Shown one piece after another: positions 17,980 to 26,461 of a DNA stretch of 64,000 bases. Positions within the stretch are counted from its first letter, which is position 1; each line of letters starts with the position of its first letter. The position numbers and the translations under genes were made by a program. Under the pieces are notes generated by a model. It was not told the origin of the DNA and made no database searches. It worked only from the letters and a program-made list of their open reading frames with translations. This stretch comes from Halogeometricum sp. S3BR5-2 (GTDB taxonomy: Archaea; Halobacteriota; Halobacteria; Halobacteriales; Haloferacaceae): positions 1 through 64,000 of the forward strand of contig NZ_JAMQOQ010000009.1 of the NCBI RefSeq assembly GCF_031624635.1, written 5' to 3'.

Positions 17980-18084
17980 GAATTCGGCCACGGTATACGC
18001 AAGTATCAATTCGGCTCGGCCACCCGGACGGGGAACACCGAGCTATGAAAAACCACATTACAACCTGCGTGTTACAGTCCACAA

Positions 18085-18303
18085 ATGACCGACACCATCT
18101 GGTCGAAAGACACCCTGCTCGATATCACAGTTAACGTCGTCCCACTCATGATTTTAGGCTTTTTCCTCCTGTTCTTCATACTCGTCGCTCCGTGGGGGGT
18201 TACCCTCTCATTAGTTTCTGCGATGCAGATTTTACTGATCGTCGTCCCATTCATCGCGCTCGTGATATTGACCTATGAGGCTGCCATTCACATTGAGAGA
18301 TAA
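18085..18303 (+). CDS. Small membrane protein linked to the cox cluster (possibly DUF6684)
   Basis: A 72-residue protein with two strongly hydrophobic helices (VPLMILGFFLLFFILVAPWG and SAMQILLIVVPFIALVILTY) and a charged C-terminus. Small membrane proteins of this shape accompany haloarchaeal oxidase genes; I associate it with DUF6684, without certainty. It could be a small oxidase subunit (subunit IV-like) or an assembly factor. About 105 bases downstream of the TBP gene on the same strand. Confidence 0.6.
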   Translation: MTDTIWSKDTLLDITVNVVPLMILGFFLLFFILVAPWGVTLSLVSAMQILLIVVPFIALVILTYEAAIHIER

Positions 18304-18340
18304 CGTAGATCCGCTAATTTTGGTACGGATCTAAGAATAG

Positions 18341-18505
18341 TTTGAACGACACTGGTTACCCGCCTTGTTTGGAGTCGATTTTCTCTTGCTTCTCGTGGCA
18401 GTCTCTCTATGGAAACCAGGAACAAGACCGATTGCAGGATTGGTGTTCGTGTTCGTGCTAATCCCGCCACTAGCGGTTTTCGCAGTTCTTCTCGAACCGG
18501 GCTGA
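18341..18505 (+). pseudogene. Open stretch coding a two-helix membrane peptide without ATG
   Basis: A stop-bounded frame of 54 codons reads as a clean membrane peptide (WLPALFGVDFLLLLVAVSLW, then TRPIAGLVFVFVLIPPLAVF and ending LLEPG). It has no ATG or GTG in frame; TTG codons are the only option. Either a very small gene with a weak start, or the remaining 3' part of a larger gene of the oxidase cluster. Its hydrophobic pattern is far better ordered than chance would give. Confidence 0.4.
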
Positions 18506-18549
18506 ACGATTCGGTTACTCGTTTACCAGTAGTAGGCCAAGAGTGTGGA

Positions 18550-18636
18550 TCATGTCATAACAAGAACAAGACCAGCCACAAACATCAGAGCAGCAATTAT
18601 GCCGAGAACAAGCATCAAAAGCTCTTTCTCAGACAT
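18550..18636 (-). CDS. Tiny 28-residue membrane peptide
   Basis: Minus-strand frame from ATG 18636 to stop 18550. The first residues are MSEKELLMLVLGIIAALM, followed by a second hydrophobic half ending VLVMT: one acidic turn and a single membrane helix. It starts three bases after the stop of the upstream small membrane gene (18640-18864) on the same strand, which argues for a translated second gene of a bicistronic unit. Unknown function; single-helix subunits of this size occur in respiratory complexes. Confidence 0.5.
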   Translation of the reverse strand: MSEKELLMLVLGIIAALMFVAGLVLVMT

Positions 18637-18639
18637 TAC

Positions 18640-18864
18640 TTACGACTCACCCGTCCGATCTCGTGCTAATCCCGTTCGAAACGCGATCCATCCAAGCACG
18701 GTAATAAATAGAATGGGGGGGAGAATCATGAATCCCCAGAGTGGATCGACACCCCACCCGAGAAGGAGGATGATGTCTGCAATTCCGAGCGCGAGAAATG
18801 GTGACACCGCAAGAGTCGCCCGACGGCGGCTTATTTGTCGGGACGCAGTTTCGGAAGAGCCCAT
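18640..18864 (-). CDS. Small two-helix membrane protein of the cox region
   Basis: From the preferred ATG at 18864 it has 74 residues: a polar, basic N-terminus (MGSSETASRQISRRRATL), then two hydrophobic helices and a short polar tail (GLARDRTGES). An earlier in-frame start at 18936 would add residues of unlikely composition. It resembles the small 'cox cluster' proteins of haloarchaea. Tight coupling (three bases) with the tiny downstream gene. Confidence 0.55.
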   Translation of the reverse strand: MGSSETASRQISRRRATLAVSPFLALGIADIILLLGWGVDPLWGFMILPPILFITVLGWIAFRTGLARDRTGES

Positions 18865-19049
18865 ACCTACTGTTGGCTGGACTTCGGTAAAAAGCGCCCG
18901 ATTCACGTACAGAGCAGGGCGAGTACCCACAGACACCCAGCCTTAGCATCTGTATGGAGACCGGTAATAACTCGATCAGCGTAGAGTTCACATTTGACGG
19001 ACGGAGATTTTCGCTAGATTAAGGGCCTGTGTTGCGCAATAGTTTCACA

Positions 19050-19217
19050 ATGAACTATATCACGTATCTGCTCGTGAGTCTCACACTCGTAGGAGCGTGG
19101 CTTCTCGGCATTACATTCACCGATGGAGGGGTCGGGGCAGTTATCGCCACGGTAGGTACGATGGGACCGTTAATCGTTCTCTTGATCTACTATCAAGGGT
19201 CAACTGAACCAGCATAG
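19050..19217 (+). CDS. Small two-helix membrane protein
   Basis: A 55-residue protein (MNYITYLLVSLTLVGAWLLG, then GVGAVIATVGTMGPLIVLLI) ending YYQGSTEPA. The ATG at 19050 is preferred over an earlier TTG at 19029. Another tiny membrane protein in the oxidase region; function unknown. Confidence 0.5.
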   Translation: MNYITYLLVSLTLVGAWLLGITFTDGGVGAVIATVGTMGPLIVLLIYYQGSTEPA

Positions 19218-19682
19218 TGGGCAGAGATTCCCCGGATGACGGGCACATTCAACGGGTTTTGATTTCGAGAAATGTACCCACAGGCAGTAGACCTGTTGTT
19301 AGACGAGATGAGACAGTGAAGGGATGACGGAGACAGAGAATCTTTCGAGCGGGGAGCGCCGCGATCAGTAACCACTAAGCCCAATTCATTCCTCAGTGAT
19401 AGAACAGATCACGAAGTCGAGATCATCGGCACAAAACGAACACCGGCGAACACGCCTACAGTGGACAAGGATGCAACTGGTCGGCAACACCGTCCCCTAT
19501 TGTTTTGGACCTCGACCAGCCTCGATTATGCTCTCCCACCGACCGACCGCTTTCGTCTCAGATCTTCGTTGCTAACCCAATCCATATTCACAGAAAGGCA
19601 CCACAGATGACGACAATCCAGCCGACTATCGAGCACAGGACAATAAACGTATGAGCCCCTCAACCCCAACTATCGACTGAGA
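19218..19682. other. 465-base region without a gene
   Basis: I see no convincing gene, RNA or palindrome here. The last 60 bases before 19683 presumably hold the promoter of the DsbA-type gene (acaataaacgtatg includes an AT-rich element). Confidence 0.4.
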
Positions 19683-20669
19683 ATGACTACACACACCTGC
19701 CCCGTCTGTGCCGATCAGTTCGAGACAGCCGGAGCCACTCGCGATCATGCGTGGAACACCCACAACGCGTGCCACTACTGTGGTGAGCAACTGGAGGGAG
19801 AAACTGACGAGCGGTTGTATAGACATTGGCTCGCCGCGCATCCCGATACTCTCTCACGTGTCGACTACAAGCGAGCGGACGCAGCCGTCGATTCACTCAC
19901 ATTCACAGAGCGTCTCTCGGAGGGCGGAGTTAGTGCTGCTGTTGGAGGACTCACTCGCCGACAGCTCCTCCTCGCTGGCGGTGGGACTGCCACTGCCGCC
20001 CTCGTAGTTGGCGGAACCGTTCTTACCGACAACAAGGATACCGAATCCAACGGGAGCACCAATTCTACTGGTGAAACGAGCGCCGTCGCAACCGCACCGA
20101 TTCCCGATTCGCCAAACGGATTCCGCTATGCAGTAATGGGATCCGCTGACGCCGAGGTCACAGTCACCTACGTCGGGAGTTGGAAATGTCCGTATTGCGC
20201 CCAGTTCAGCACCGGTATGCTCTCGCAACTGGTGACAGATTACGTCGACCCGGGCACAATCACGCTCGAATTCCGCGATCTCGCCTACATTGGCGGCGAG
20301 CCGTTTTTGGGCCCAGATGCACCGGCAGCCGGGCAGGCCGGGTTAGCCGTCTGGAACGCTGAGCCAGCCTCGTATTGGTCGTTTCACGAATACGTGTTCC
20401 AGAATCAGCCTCCCGAACGTGAGCAATGGGCAACTGCGGATCAGTTAGTAGAATTTGCCCGGTCGGCAGGAGTGTCAAAGACAGAAGCGGTCCGGACGGC
20501 AATTCAGAAAAACCAGTACGAGGACGCGCTTCGGGTGACAGGCAGGGCTGCGAGCGACAGTGGCGTCAATTCCACACCGACACTCCTCATCGACGGAACG
20601 ACAATCAACCCGCTCGGGAACGAAGACCGGACCAGACGGCTGATCGAAGATGCTGCCGGACAGAGTTGA
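19683..20669 (+). CDS. Zinc-finger / membrane-anchored DsbA-type thioredoxin fusion
   Basis: A 328-residue protein with three parts. Residues 1-55 hold two small zinc-finger units (Cys6-Cys9-His22-His27 and Cys30-Cys33-His48-His53). Residues about 92-112 are a membrane segment preceded by TRRQLL (Tat-like or simply basic). The rest is a DsbA-like thioredoxin domain with active site CPYC (WKCPYCAQF, about residue 169) and the cis-proline loop NSTPTLLIDG. A cytosolic zinc finger tied to an extracytoplasmic disulfide oxidase is unusual. The next gene, overlapping by 20 bases, is its DsbB-like partner. Confidence 0.78.
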   Translation: MTTHTCPVCADQFETAGATRDHAWNTHNACHYCGEQLEGETDERLYRHWLAAHPDTLSRVDYKRADAAVDSLTFTERLSEGGVSAAVGGLTRRQLLLAGGGTATAALVVGGTVLTDNKDTESNGSTNSTGETSAVATAPIPDSPNGFRYAVMGSADAEVTVTYVGSWKCPYCAQFSTGMLSQLVTDYVDPGTITLEFRDLAYIGGEPFLGPDAPAAGQAGLAVWNAEPASYWSFHEYVFQNQPPEREQWATADQLVEFARSAGVSKTEAVRTAIQKNQYEDALRVTGRAASDSGVNSTPTLLIDGTTINPLGNEDRTRRLIEDAAGQS

Positions 20670-21093
20670 GTTGACGACCACCGATAGTCGGTTCTGGCTA
20701 GCAAGCGGGGCAGTAGTTGCGACGGTCGCGACCACTGGGAGCCTCTGGTTCAGTCTCGGCCTCGGGCTCGTTCCCTGTACCCTCTGTTGGTACCAACGGA
20801 TTCTCATGTACCCGCTCGTCATCGTCTTAGGCGTTGCCGTAGTCGAGAATCACGACACGATTTGGCGGACAGTCACGCCACTATCCGTGGTTGGCGGGGT
20901 GATCGCTGCTTATCACTCCCTCCTCCAAGCGACGACGACCTCGTGTACCTTCGCAGGCCCCTGTGCAGTCGTCCAGTGGCGACTTCCCGTGCTTGGACTC
21001 ACGATCCCGAATCTCTCACTCATCGCGTTCGTACTCGTGACGATTACAGCACTTGCGGGATCAGACGTGATCCAACCAGAACGTCAGCTATGA
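20650..21093 (+). CDS. DsbB-like disulfide bond formation protein
   Basis: A 147-residue protein with four membrane helices that re-oxidises a DsbA-type partner and passes electrons to quinone. The first loop has the redox pair in PCTLCWYQR (about residues 42-50); the second loop has the pair in SCTFAGPC (about 98-105). These are the two CxxC/Cx5C-type pairs of the DsbB/BdbC family. Overlaps the DsbA-type gene by 20 bases, so the two are one operon. Confidence 0.85.
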   Translation: MLPDRVELTTTDSRFWLASGAVVATVATTGSLWFSLGLGLVPCTLCWYQRILMYPLVIVLGVAVVENHDTIWRTVTPLSVVGGVIAAYHSLLQATTTSCTFAGPCAVVQWRLPVLGLTIPNLSLIAFVLVTITALAGSDVIQPERQL

Positions 21094-21191
21094 ACGAAGT
21101 GACTATCGCGGGATGTCTCGGAATGAATAGCGCTGGAATCGACCTATCGAAGCCCGCTTGTAGTGTGAGTTCCAACATTCCAATATAATCA

Positions 21192-21917
21192 ATGTCTTCG
21201 ACATCTCGGGTCGGATCTGTCGCCACGGCAATTGGCCTCACATATGGATCGTACCTTGTTGGATCGGTCGTGATCCTCGCTGTCGTGACAGGTGTCGGAC
21301 TGCTTGGCGTCGACCTTTCGTCGCGTCCTGGCCTCCGGCTGTTCCTAGTCACGGTCTTCTTGCAGGGAGTGACGTTCGGGGGAATTACCCTCCTCTATCT
21401 CAAACGCTATCACCTCGGATTCGGATTCATCCCCATCAATATTCCTGATAAACGTGATAGTGCAGTGATTATCGGCGGAAGTATTGCGCTCCTAGGTCTG
21501 CTCTTTGTGGCTTCGTCGGTGATTTCAGCCCTCGGTCTAAGCTCAGCACAGAATCAGATCGTCGAGGTCGGGCAAGAGAACCCGGGCGTGTTCCTGCTTC
21601 TCATTCCGCTTCAGTTTCTGTTGGTTGGACCCGGAGAAGAGCTGTTGTACCGGGGGCTCATCCAGGGGAGACTCCGCGAAACACTCCATCCAGCCCGCGC
21701 CATCGTTCTCGCCAGTGCATTATTCGCTTCGATCCACCTCTTCTCGTTGACCGGTGAGGGAAAATTGGTATATATTGGAACGGCATTTGTTCTGGCACTC
21801 GTGCTCGGGACTGCGTACGAATATACGGAGAATCTCGCAGTTCCTGCAGTTATGCATGCAACATATAATGCGGTCCAATTTGCGAGCGCGTACCTGACCT
21901 CGACGGGCGGGATTTGA
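21192..21917 (+). CDS. CPBP (CAAX/Abi) family intramembrane metalloprotease
   Basis: A 241-residue polytopic protein with the family's three motifs: GPGEELLYRGLIQGRLRE (EExxxR, about residue 153), ASALFASIHLF (FxxxH) and PAVMHATYNAVQF (HxxxN), which form the glutamyl/histidine site. Members include Rce1-type prenyl proteases and bacteriocin-immunity proteins; the substrate here is unknown. Stands alone between the Dsb pair and the multicopper oxidase. Confidence 0.85.
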   Translation: MSSTSRVGSVATAIGLTYGSYLVGSVVILAVVTGVGLLGVDLSSRPGLRLFLVTVFLQGVTFGGITLLYLKRYHLGFGFIPINIPDKRDSAVIIGGSIALLGLLFVASSVISALGLSSAQNQIVEVGQENPGVFLLLIPLQFLLVGPGEELLYRGLIQGRLRETLHPARAIVLASALFASIHLFSLTGEGKLVYIGTAFVLALVLGTAYEYTENLAVPAVMHATYNAVQFASAYLTSTGGI

Positions 21918-22019
21918 CATTTCTCCAGATTCGGCGCGTGACTTCAGACTAGCATTGGACACTCAAACTTAGAGAAGCTCCCGCTATGCCTATCCAGCTT
22001 GTGCCGAACATATCCAGGC

Positions 22020-22042
22020 GCTGTCCCGTGAACTGGGAATCT
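22020..22042 (+). promoter_or_regulatory. Degenerate copy of the GGATTCCCA n5 TGGGAATCC palindrome
   Basis: The right arm matches in 8 of 9 positions (TGGGAATCT); the left arm matches in 5 of 9 (GCTGTCCCG), with the same 5-base spacer. It lies 44 bases before the multicopper oxidase start. On its own this is weak; the position before a respiratory gene makes it worth listing. Confidence 0.3.
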
Positions 22043-22085
22043 ACAATCGCCCTATGTTTAGGCCGACCAAAATGCCGAGTGTATC

Positions 22086-23240
22086 ATGACTACACGTTTC
22101 GGCGCACCCGGAACCGGACTGTCCCGGCGTGAGTTTCTCGCGGCAACTGGCGCGACCGGTATCGCTTCGTTAGCAGGCTGTTCTGCGGGCGGAGCCAACG
22201 AGCCAGCAGCAACGAGCGATACGCCCACGCAGGCACAAACTGACTCGCCTGATCTCCCCTACACCAGCCCTCCAACAGTCGTCAACGTCGACGAGCAGGG
22301 CGGCGAAGTGACGATGCGGACTCAGCAGGCCCGCCACGCCGTCCACCCGCTCGATACAATGGGTGGCCCTGTCGAATTCCCACGGGTCTGGGCGTTCCAG
22401 GCCGACGACAACGACCCCAGCGTCCCAGGTCCAATTCTCAGAACGACCGAGGGTAACGCGATGGAAGTGACACTCGACAACACTGACGGCCGACGTCCCC
22501 ACACGATTCACTTCCACGGGGTTCGCAAGACGTGGAAGAACGATGGCGTTCCGACGACGACCGGCATTCAGGTCCCGCCAGGAGAGACACACACCTACGA
22601 GATTCCCGCGAACGTCCCTGGAACGCATTTCTATCATTGTCACTTCCAGACCCACCGACATATCGATATGGGCATGTACGGGATCTACCGAGTCGATCCC
22701 GAAGGCTACGAACCGGCGGACCGCGAATACTTCATGACGATCAAGGACTGGGATTCGCGGGTTCCACGGAAGTGGGCCGGAGAGGCGGACTTCACCTACA
22801 ATTCGGCCAGTCGCAATCCAGACGTGTTTACCGTCAACGGGAAGAGCGCACCCCGAACGCTGCACCCCGAAGAAGGATCCCCGATCATCGTCGACGAGGG
22901 CGACTCAGTTCGTATCCACCTCGTCAACGGTGGGTACATGTCGCACCCGATGCATATCCATAACCACCGCTTCCAGCGTGTTGAAAAGGATGGCGGGACG
23001 ATTCCGGAGGCTGCCCGCCACGACATGGACGTCACGAACGTTGCCCCTGCTGAACGACACACGATCGAATTTACTGCCGATGCAGACCCCGGCATCTACC
23101 TGATGCACTGCCATAAGGTCAATCACGTGATGAACGGCACGTTCTATCCCGGCGGGATGCTCACCGGCGTGGTCTATCGGTCCGTCATGGATACGGAAAT
23201 CTTCAACCAACTCATGGAGTACGCCGGCTACAGCCAGTAG
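22086..23240 (+). CDS. Two-domain multicopper oxidase (laccase-like), Tat/lipobox secreted
   Basis: A 384-residue exported protein: SRREFLAATGAT (Tat-like) then LAGC lipobox with Cys32. Copper motifs: HTIHFHG (139-145), HFYHCHFQTHRHIDMGM (181-197), HPMHIHNH (287-294) and HCHKVNHVM (341-349). HxHG plus the HPxHIHxH and HCH blocks indicate a trinuclear centre. An HCH...H...M block in each domain suggests type-1 copper in both, the type A layout of two-domain oxidases. It is not a standard NirK, whose HCAxxxxxxMH block is absent. It sits 47 bases upstream of the nitric oxide reductase gene, so a role in nitrogen oxide or copper redox chemistry is possible. Confidence 0.8.
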   Translation: MTTRFGAPGTGLSRREFLAATGATGIASLAGCSAGGANEPAATSDTPTQAQTDSPDLPYTSPPTVVNVDEQGGEVTMRTQQARHAVHPLDTMGGPVEFPRVWAFQADDNDPSVPGPILRTTEGNAMEVTLDNTDGRRPHTIHFHGVRKTWKNDGVPTTTGIQVPPGETHTYEIPANVPGTHFYHCHFQTHRHIDMGMYGIYRVDPEGYEPADREYFMTIKDWDSRVPRKWAGEADFTYNSASRNPDVFTVNGKSAPRTLHPEEGSPIIVDEGDSVRIHLVNGGYMSHPMHIHNHRFQRVEKDGGTIPEAARHDMDVTNVAPAERHTIEFTADADPGIYLMHCHKVNHVMNGTFYPGGMLTGVVYRSVMDTEIFNQLMEYAGYSQ

Positions 23241-23287
23241 GTGAACGGCTTCTACAATCATTAGGTCGAAAACAAACGAGAGAGACT

Positions 23288-25585
23288 ATGCAAGTCGAAC
23301 GCAAGACCCTCGCGAAGATCCTCGTCGGGGTGTTCGTGTTCAACCTCGTGGTTATGGGAGGTGGTGCCTGGTACTCGTATCAAAACACGCCACCGATTCC
23401 GGATCGAGGGGTGGGTCCAGACGGGTCAACGATCGTTTCGAACGAACAGATACAGACTGGAAAAGCAGTCTTCCAGTCTGACGGCTTAATGAATCAGGGA
23501 ACCATCCTCGGCAACGGCGCCTACTTTGGAGTCGACTACACCGCCGATACGTTGGATCTAAAGCGACAGTATATGGCGACGTACTACGCCCGAGAGCGCT
23601 TCGACGCCGAGTATGACGCCCTCTCTGCGAGCCAGCAAGCGGTCGTCGATCAACGAGTAAAGACAGATCTCCAAGACACGACTGACCGGAGCACGATCCG
23701 CCACTCGGCCGCCGAGGCATACGCACACCGACAGGTCCGAGAGACGTACGTGGAGCGCTACCACGAGGGCGAGGCCGAGCGTGGCGTTCCGCAGGGAATG
23801 ATCGCCACCGACGATCAGGCACGCCGCTTCGCTGACTTTGCACTCTGGACAGCCTGGATCGCCAGTACGGACCGTCCGGGTACAGAGACGAGTTATACGA
23901 ATAACTGGCCGTACGCTCCGGGGACCGGAAACGTCCCGACCGGAGGGACGATGATCTGGAGCGTCATCAGTATGGTATTACTAGTCGGTGCCGCAGGAAT
24001 CGGCGTTTGGGCCTACAAGTCCGTTGAACTCCCGGAGCCGGATATCGACAGCGTCACGATTCCCGATCCAGACGAGATCGCACTGTTGCCTAGTCAACGT
24101 GCCGCGACGAGATTCATCCCCATCGCGGCCGCTCTCTTCACTGCTCAGGTACTTCTGGGTGCGCTCTTGGCTCATTACTACGTTGAACGGGCTGGTTTCT
24201 TCGGGCTCTTCGAGAGTCTCGGCATGAACATTCTCCAGATCCTCCCGTTCTACCTCGCCCGCACCTATCACATCGACCTCGGGATTCTCTGGATCGCGAC
24301 GTTGTGGATCGGTTCGGGGCTGTTTCTGCCTCCACTTCTCACCGGCTACGAGCCATCGAATCAGGCCAAGTATACCCACCTCCTGCTCGGGACGTTGGTA
24401 ATCGTCATTCTCGGGGGTTTCGCCGGTATCTGGCTTGGTGCCAACGGATATATCGACGGCGACTTGTGGTGGATTCTCGGCAACGAAGGACTCGAATATC
24501 TCGAAGTCGGACGACTCTGGCAGGCGGGCCTCCTCGTCGGCTTCGGGCTGTGGGCCGTCCTCGTCGCTCGGGGGTTCAAACCACTGCTCGACCGTGAACC
24601 ACAGTATGGTCTGGCCCATATGATACTGTACGCGGGCGGCTCGATCGGCGTTCTCTTTCTGGCGGGAATGCTGTATACGCCGAAGACGAATATCGTGATG
24701 ACGGAGTTCTGGCGATGGTGGGTTGTCCACATGTGGGTGGAGGGTGCCTTCGAGTTCTTCATCGTCGCCATCGTCGGACTCACGCTTGTCTCGATGGGCT
24801 TGTTGCGCAAGCGGTCGGCAGAAAAGGCAGTCATTTTCGAGGCGCTGTTCGTGATGGGTACGGGTGTCATCGGCGTTGCCCACCACTACTGGTGGGTTGG
24901 CCAACCTGACGTCTGGCTGCCGGTCGGTACGATCTTCTCAACGCTTGAACTCATCCCCCTCGTACTCATCCTCTTTGAAGCCCTCAACGAATATCGCGTC
25001 CTCGCAACGAGTGACGAGACGTTCCCCTATACGCTCCCGTTCATGTTCATTATCGCGTCAGGAGCGTGGAACTTCGTCGGTGGAGGCGTTCTCGGGTTCT
25101 TCATCAATCTGCCGCTCATCAACTACTACGAGCACGGTACCTACCTGACGGTCGGCCATGCACATGCGGCGATGTTCGGGGCGTTCGGCTTTCTCGCACT
25201 CGGGATGGCGACCTATATGTTGCGAATCGCCACCGCTCCTGGCCAGTGGGTCGAGCGACGGCTCCGGTGGGCATTCTGGCTCTGGAACGCTGGCCTGGCG
25301 GTGATGGTATTTGTCTCCGTTCTCCCGGTCGGCTTCCTCCAACTCGAAGTCGCCTTCACCCAGGGATATGACGCCGCCCGGAGCCTCGCGTTCTACAATC
25401 GCGAAGTCATCCAACTGCTGTTCTGGGCGCGGTTCCCCGGCGATACGCTTCTCATTCTCGGGACGCTCGTGTTCGCATACGATATGATCCGGAAGCGGTT
25501 CGCGCTCCGCGACGTCATGACACCGGATGAGGCGCCCGCATCACAGAGCATCTCGGAACGCGTCCTCGCGGAAGACGATGACTAA
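23288..25585 (+). CDS. norB: Quinol-type (single-subunit) nitric oxide reductase
   Basis: A 765-residue large haem-copper relative that reduces NO to N2O. The N-terminal extension (residues 10-230) has a membrane helix and an extracytoplasmic domain fused to the NorB core, as in qNOR/NorZ. Core motifs: RTYHIDLGILWIATLWIG (haem ligand His), VVHMWVEGAFEFFIVAIVG (FeB His and the NOR-specific Glu), GVAHHYWWVG (FeB histidines) and LTVGHAHAAMFGAFG (haem histidines). No NorC gene is nearby, which fits the quinol type. Stop overlaps the end of the convergent gene 25582-26358. Probably co-transcribed with the multicopper oxidase. Confidence 0.92.
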   Translation: MQVERKTLAKILVGVFVFNLVVMGGGAWYSYQNTPPIPDRGVGPDGSTIVSNEQIQTGKAVFQSDGLMNQGTILGNGAYFGVDYTADTLDLKRQYMATYYARERFDAEYDALSASQQAVVDQRVKTDLQDTTDRSTIRHSAAEAYAHRQVRETYVERYHEGEAERGVPQGMIATDDQARRFADFALWTAWIASTDRPGTETSYTNNWPYAPGTGNVPTGGTMIWSVISMVLLVGAAGIGVWAYKSVELPEPDIDSVTIPDPDEIALLPSQRAATRFIPIAAALFTAQVLLGALLAHYYVERAGFFGLFESLGMNILQILPFYLARTYHIDLGILWIATLWIGSGLFLPPLLTGYEPSNQAKYTHLLLGTLVIVILGGFAGIWLGANGYIDGDLWWILGNEGLEYLEVGRLWQAGLLVGFGLWAVLVARGFKPLLDREPQYGLAHMILYAGGSIGVLFLAGMLYTPKTNIVMTEFWRWWVVHMWVEGAFEFFIVAIVGLTLVSMGLLRKRSAEKAVIFEALFVMGTGVIGVAHHYWWVGQPDVWLPVGTIFSTLELIPLVLILFEALNEYRVLATSDETFPYTLPFMFIIASGAWNFVGGGVLGFFINLPLINYYEHGTYLTVGHAHAAMFGAFGFLALGMATYMLRIATAPGQWVERRLRWAFWLWNAGLAVMVFVSVLPVGFLQLEVAFTQGYDAARSLAFYNREVIQLLFWARFPGDTLLILGTLVFAYDMIRKRFALRDVMTPDEAPASQSISERVLAEDDD

Positions 25586-26358
25586 CCCAACATACGAAGG
25601 ATGTGTCCCTCACGCCCACGAATGATTTCCATCACTTCGACAAAGGTAGCTAATATTGGATGGTCAACGTCCAAGGGTTCGTATAGATATGAGCAGAGTG
25701 TAGTGTAGTCACGCTCACCTGACGACCGCTCGGACCGCCGGACATGGATCTGCTCTTGTCGTCGTTGAAGCCACTCCTCACATTTCCGTGTCAGCGATTG
25801 GAGTGTTTCTTGGCGGCTGGTTAATTGGGTGACCGAAAGGTCCCGTAAGTCTTCGTCGTCGATTTCGACAACCGTATTTCGGATCGTCTGGATTGTGGAT
25901 TGGGCATCTTTGAACATCACAGATTCCGTTTCAAGTGTTTCTATAAACACCCGGCGGCGGTCAATACACTGCTGAGCGGCACCAAGGAGTCGCTGTTTGA
26001 TGACTTGTGAAAACGACATCGCTTCCGAAATCAGGAGCAGGACATCAGCCCCAAATTCGGCACTAATGCTCGTCTCGAACGAATCACCGTAAACATCGTC
26101 GTAGTGATCGACTGCCATCACGGTCTCCCGATAATACGGCTCGATCACGTCACGGACAGACGGCTGCGCGGATGAGAACCTCTGATGCGCCCCACCAGAT
26201 ATCTGTTCGATCTGTGGCGGGTCTGTTTTGAGACTTTGAGTACGCTTGCGAAACCGCCGAAAGGCCTGGCACTCACGTTCAACCTCGCGTCGCTCTCGCC
26301 GAACGCTTTCAAGGGCAGCGTCCAGATACGTCGGCCAAGAGGGTTCTTCGGTGGTCAT
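25582..26358 (-). CDS. Coiled-coil hypothetical protein (possibly DUF7260)
   Basis: A 258-residue, highly charged, mostly helical soluble protein (VRRERREVERECQAFRRFRK; coiled-coil near 165-205). It ends HPILATFVEVMEIIRGREGHI. It resembles haloarchaeal proteins grouped as DUF7260, function unknown. It is convergent with the NO reductase gene, sharing the last four bases. Confidence 0.62.
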   Translation of the reverse strand: MTTEEPSWPTYLDAALESVRRERREVERECQAFRRFRKRTQSLKTDPPQIEQISGGAHQRFSSAQPSVRDVIEPYYRETVMAVDHYDDVYGDSFETSISAEFGADVLLLISEAMSFSQVIKQRLLGAAQQCIDRRRVFIETLETESVMFKDAQSTIQTIRNTVVEIDDEDLRDLSVTQLTSRQETLQSLTRKCEEWLQRRQEQIHVRRSERSSGERDYTTLCSYLYEPLDVDHPILATFVEVMEIIRGREGHILRMLG

Positions 26359-26461
26359 GGCCAGTATAGCGGCACATATATTGTGTCTGCAGTACAGTCA
26401 ATTTCGGCCATAAGCTTCGTGGACGGGGCGTGTGACGTTGACTGCGCCCGCGACGACTCGT

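Noticed and set aside
22086-23240. Copper nitrite reductase NirK
   Set aside because: The NirK block with HCA...MH is absent, while HxHG and two HCH blocks of laccase-type oxidases are present.
23981-24904. 307-codon minus-strand frame inside the NO reductase gene
   Set aside because: Antisense shadow; the plus frame carries all NOR haem and FeB ligands.
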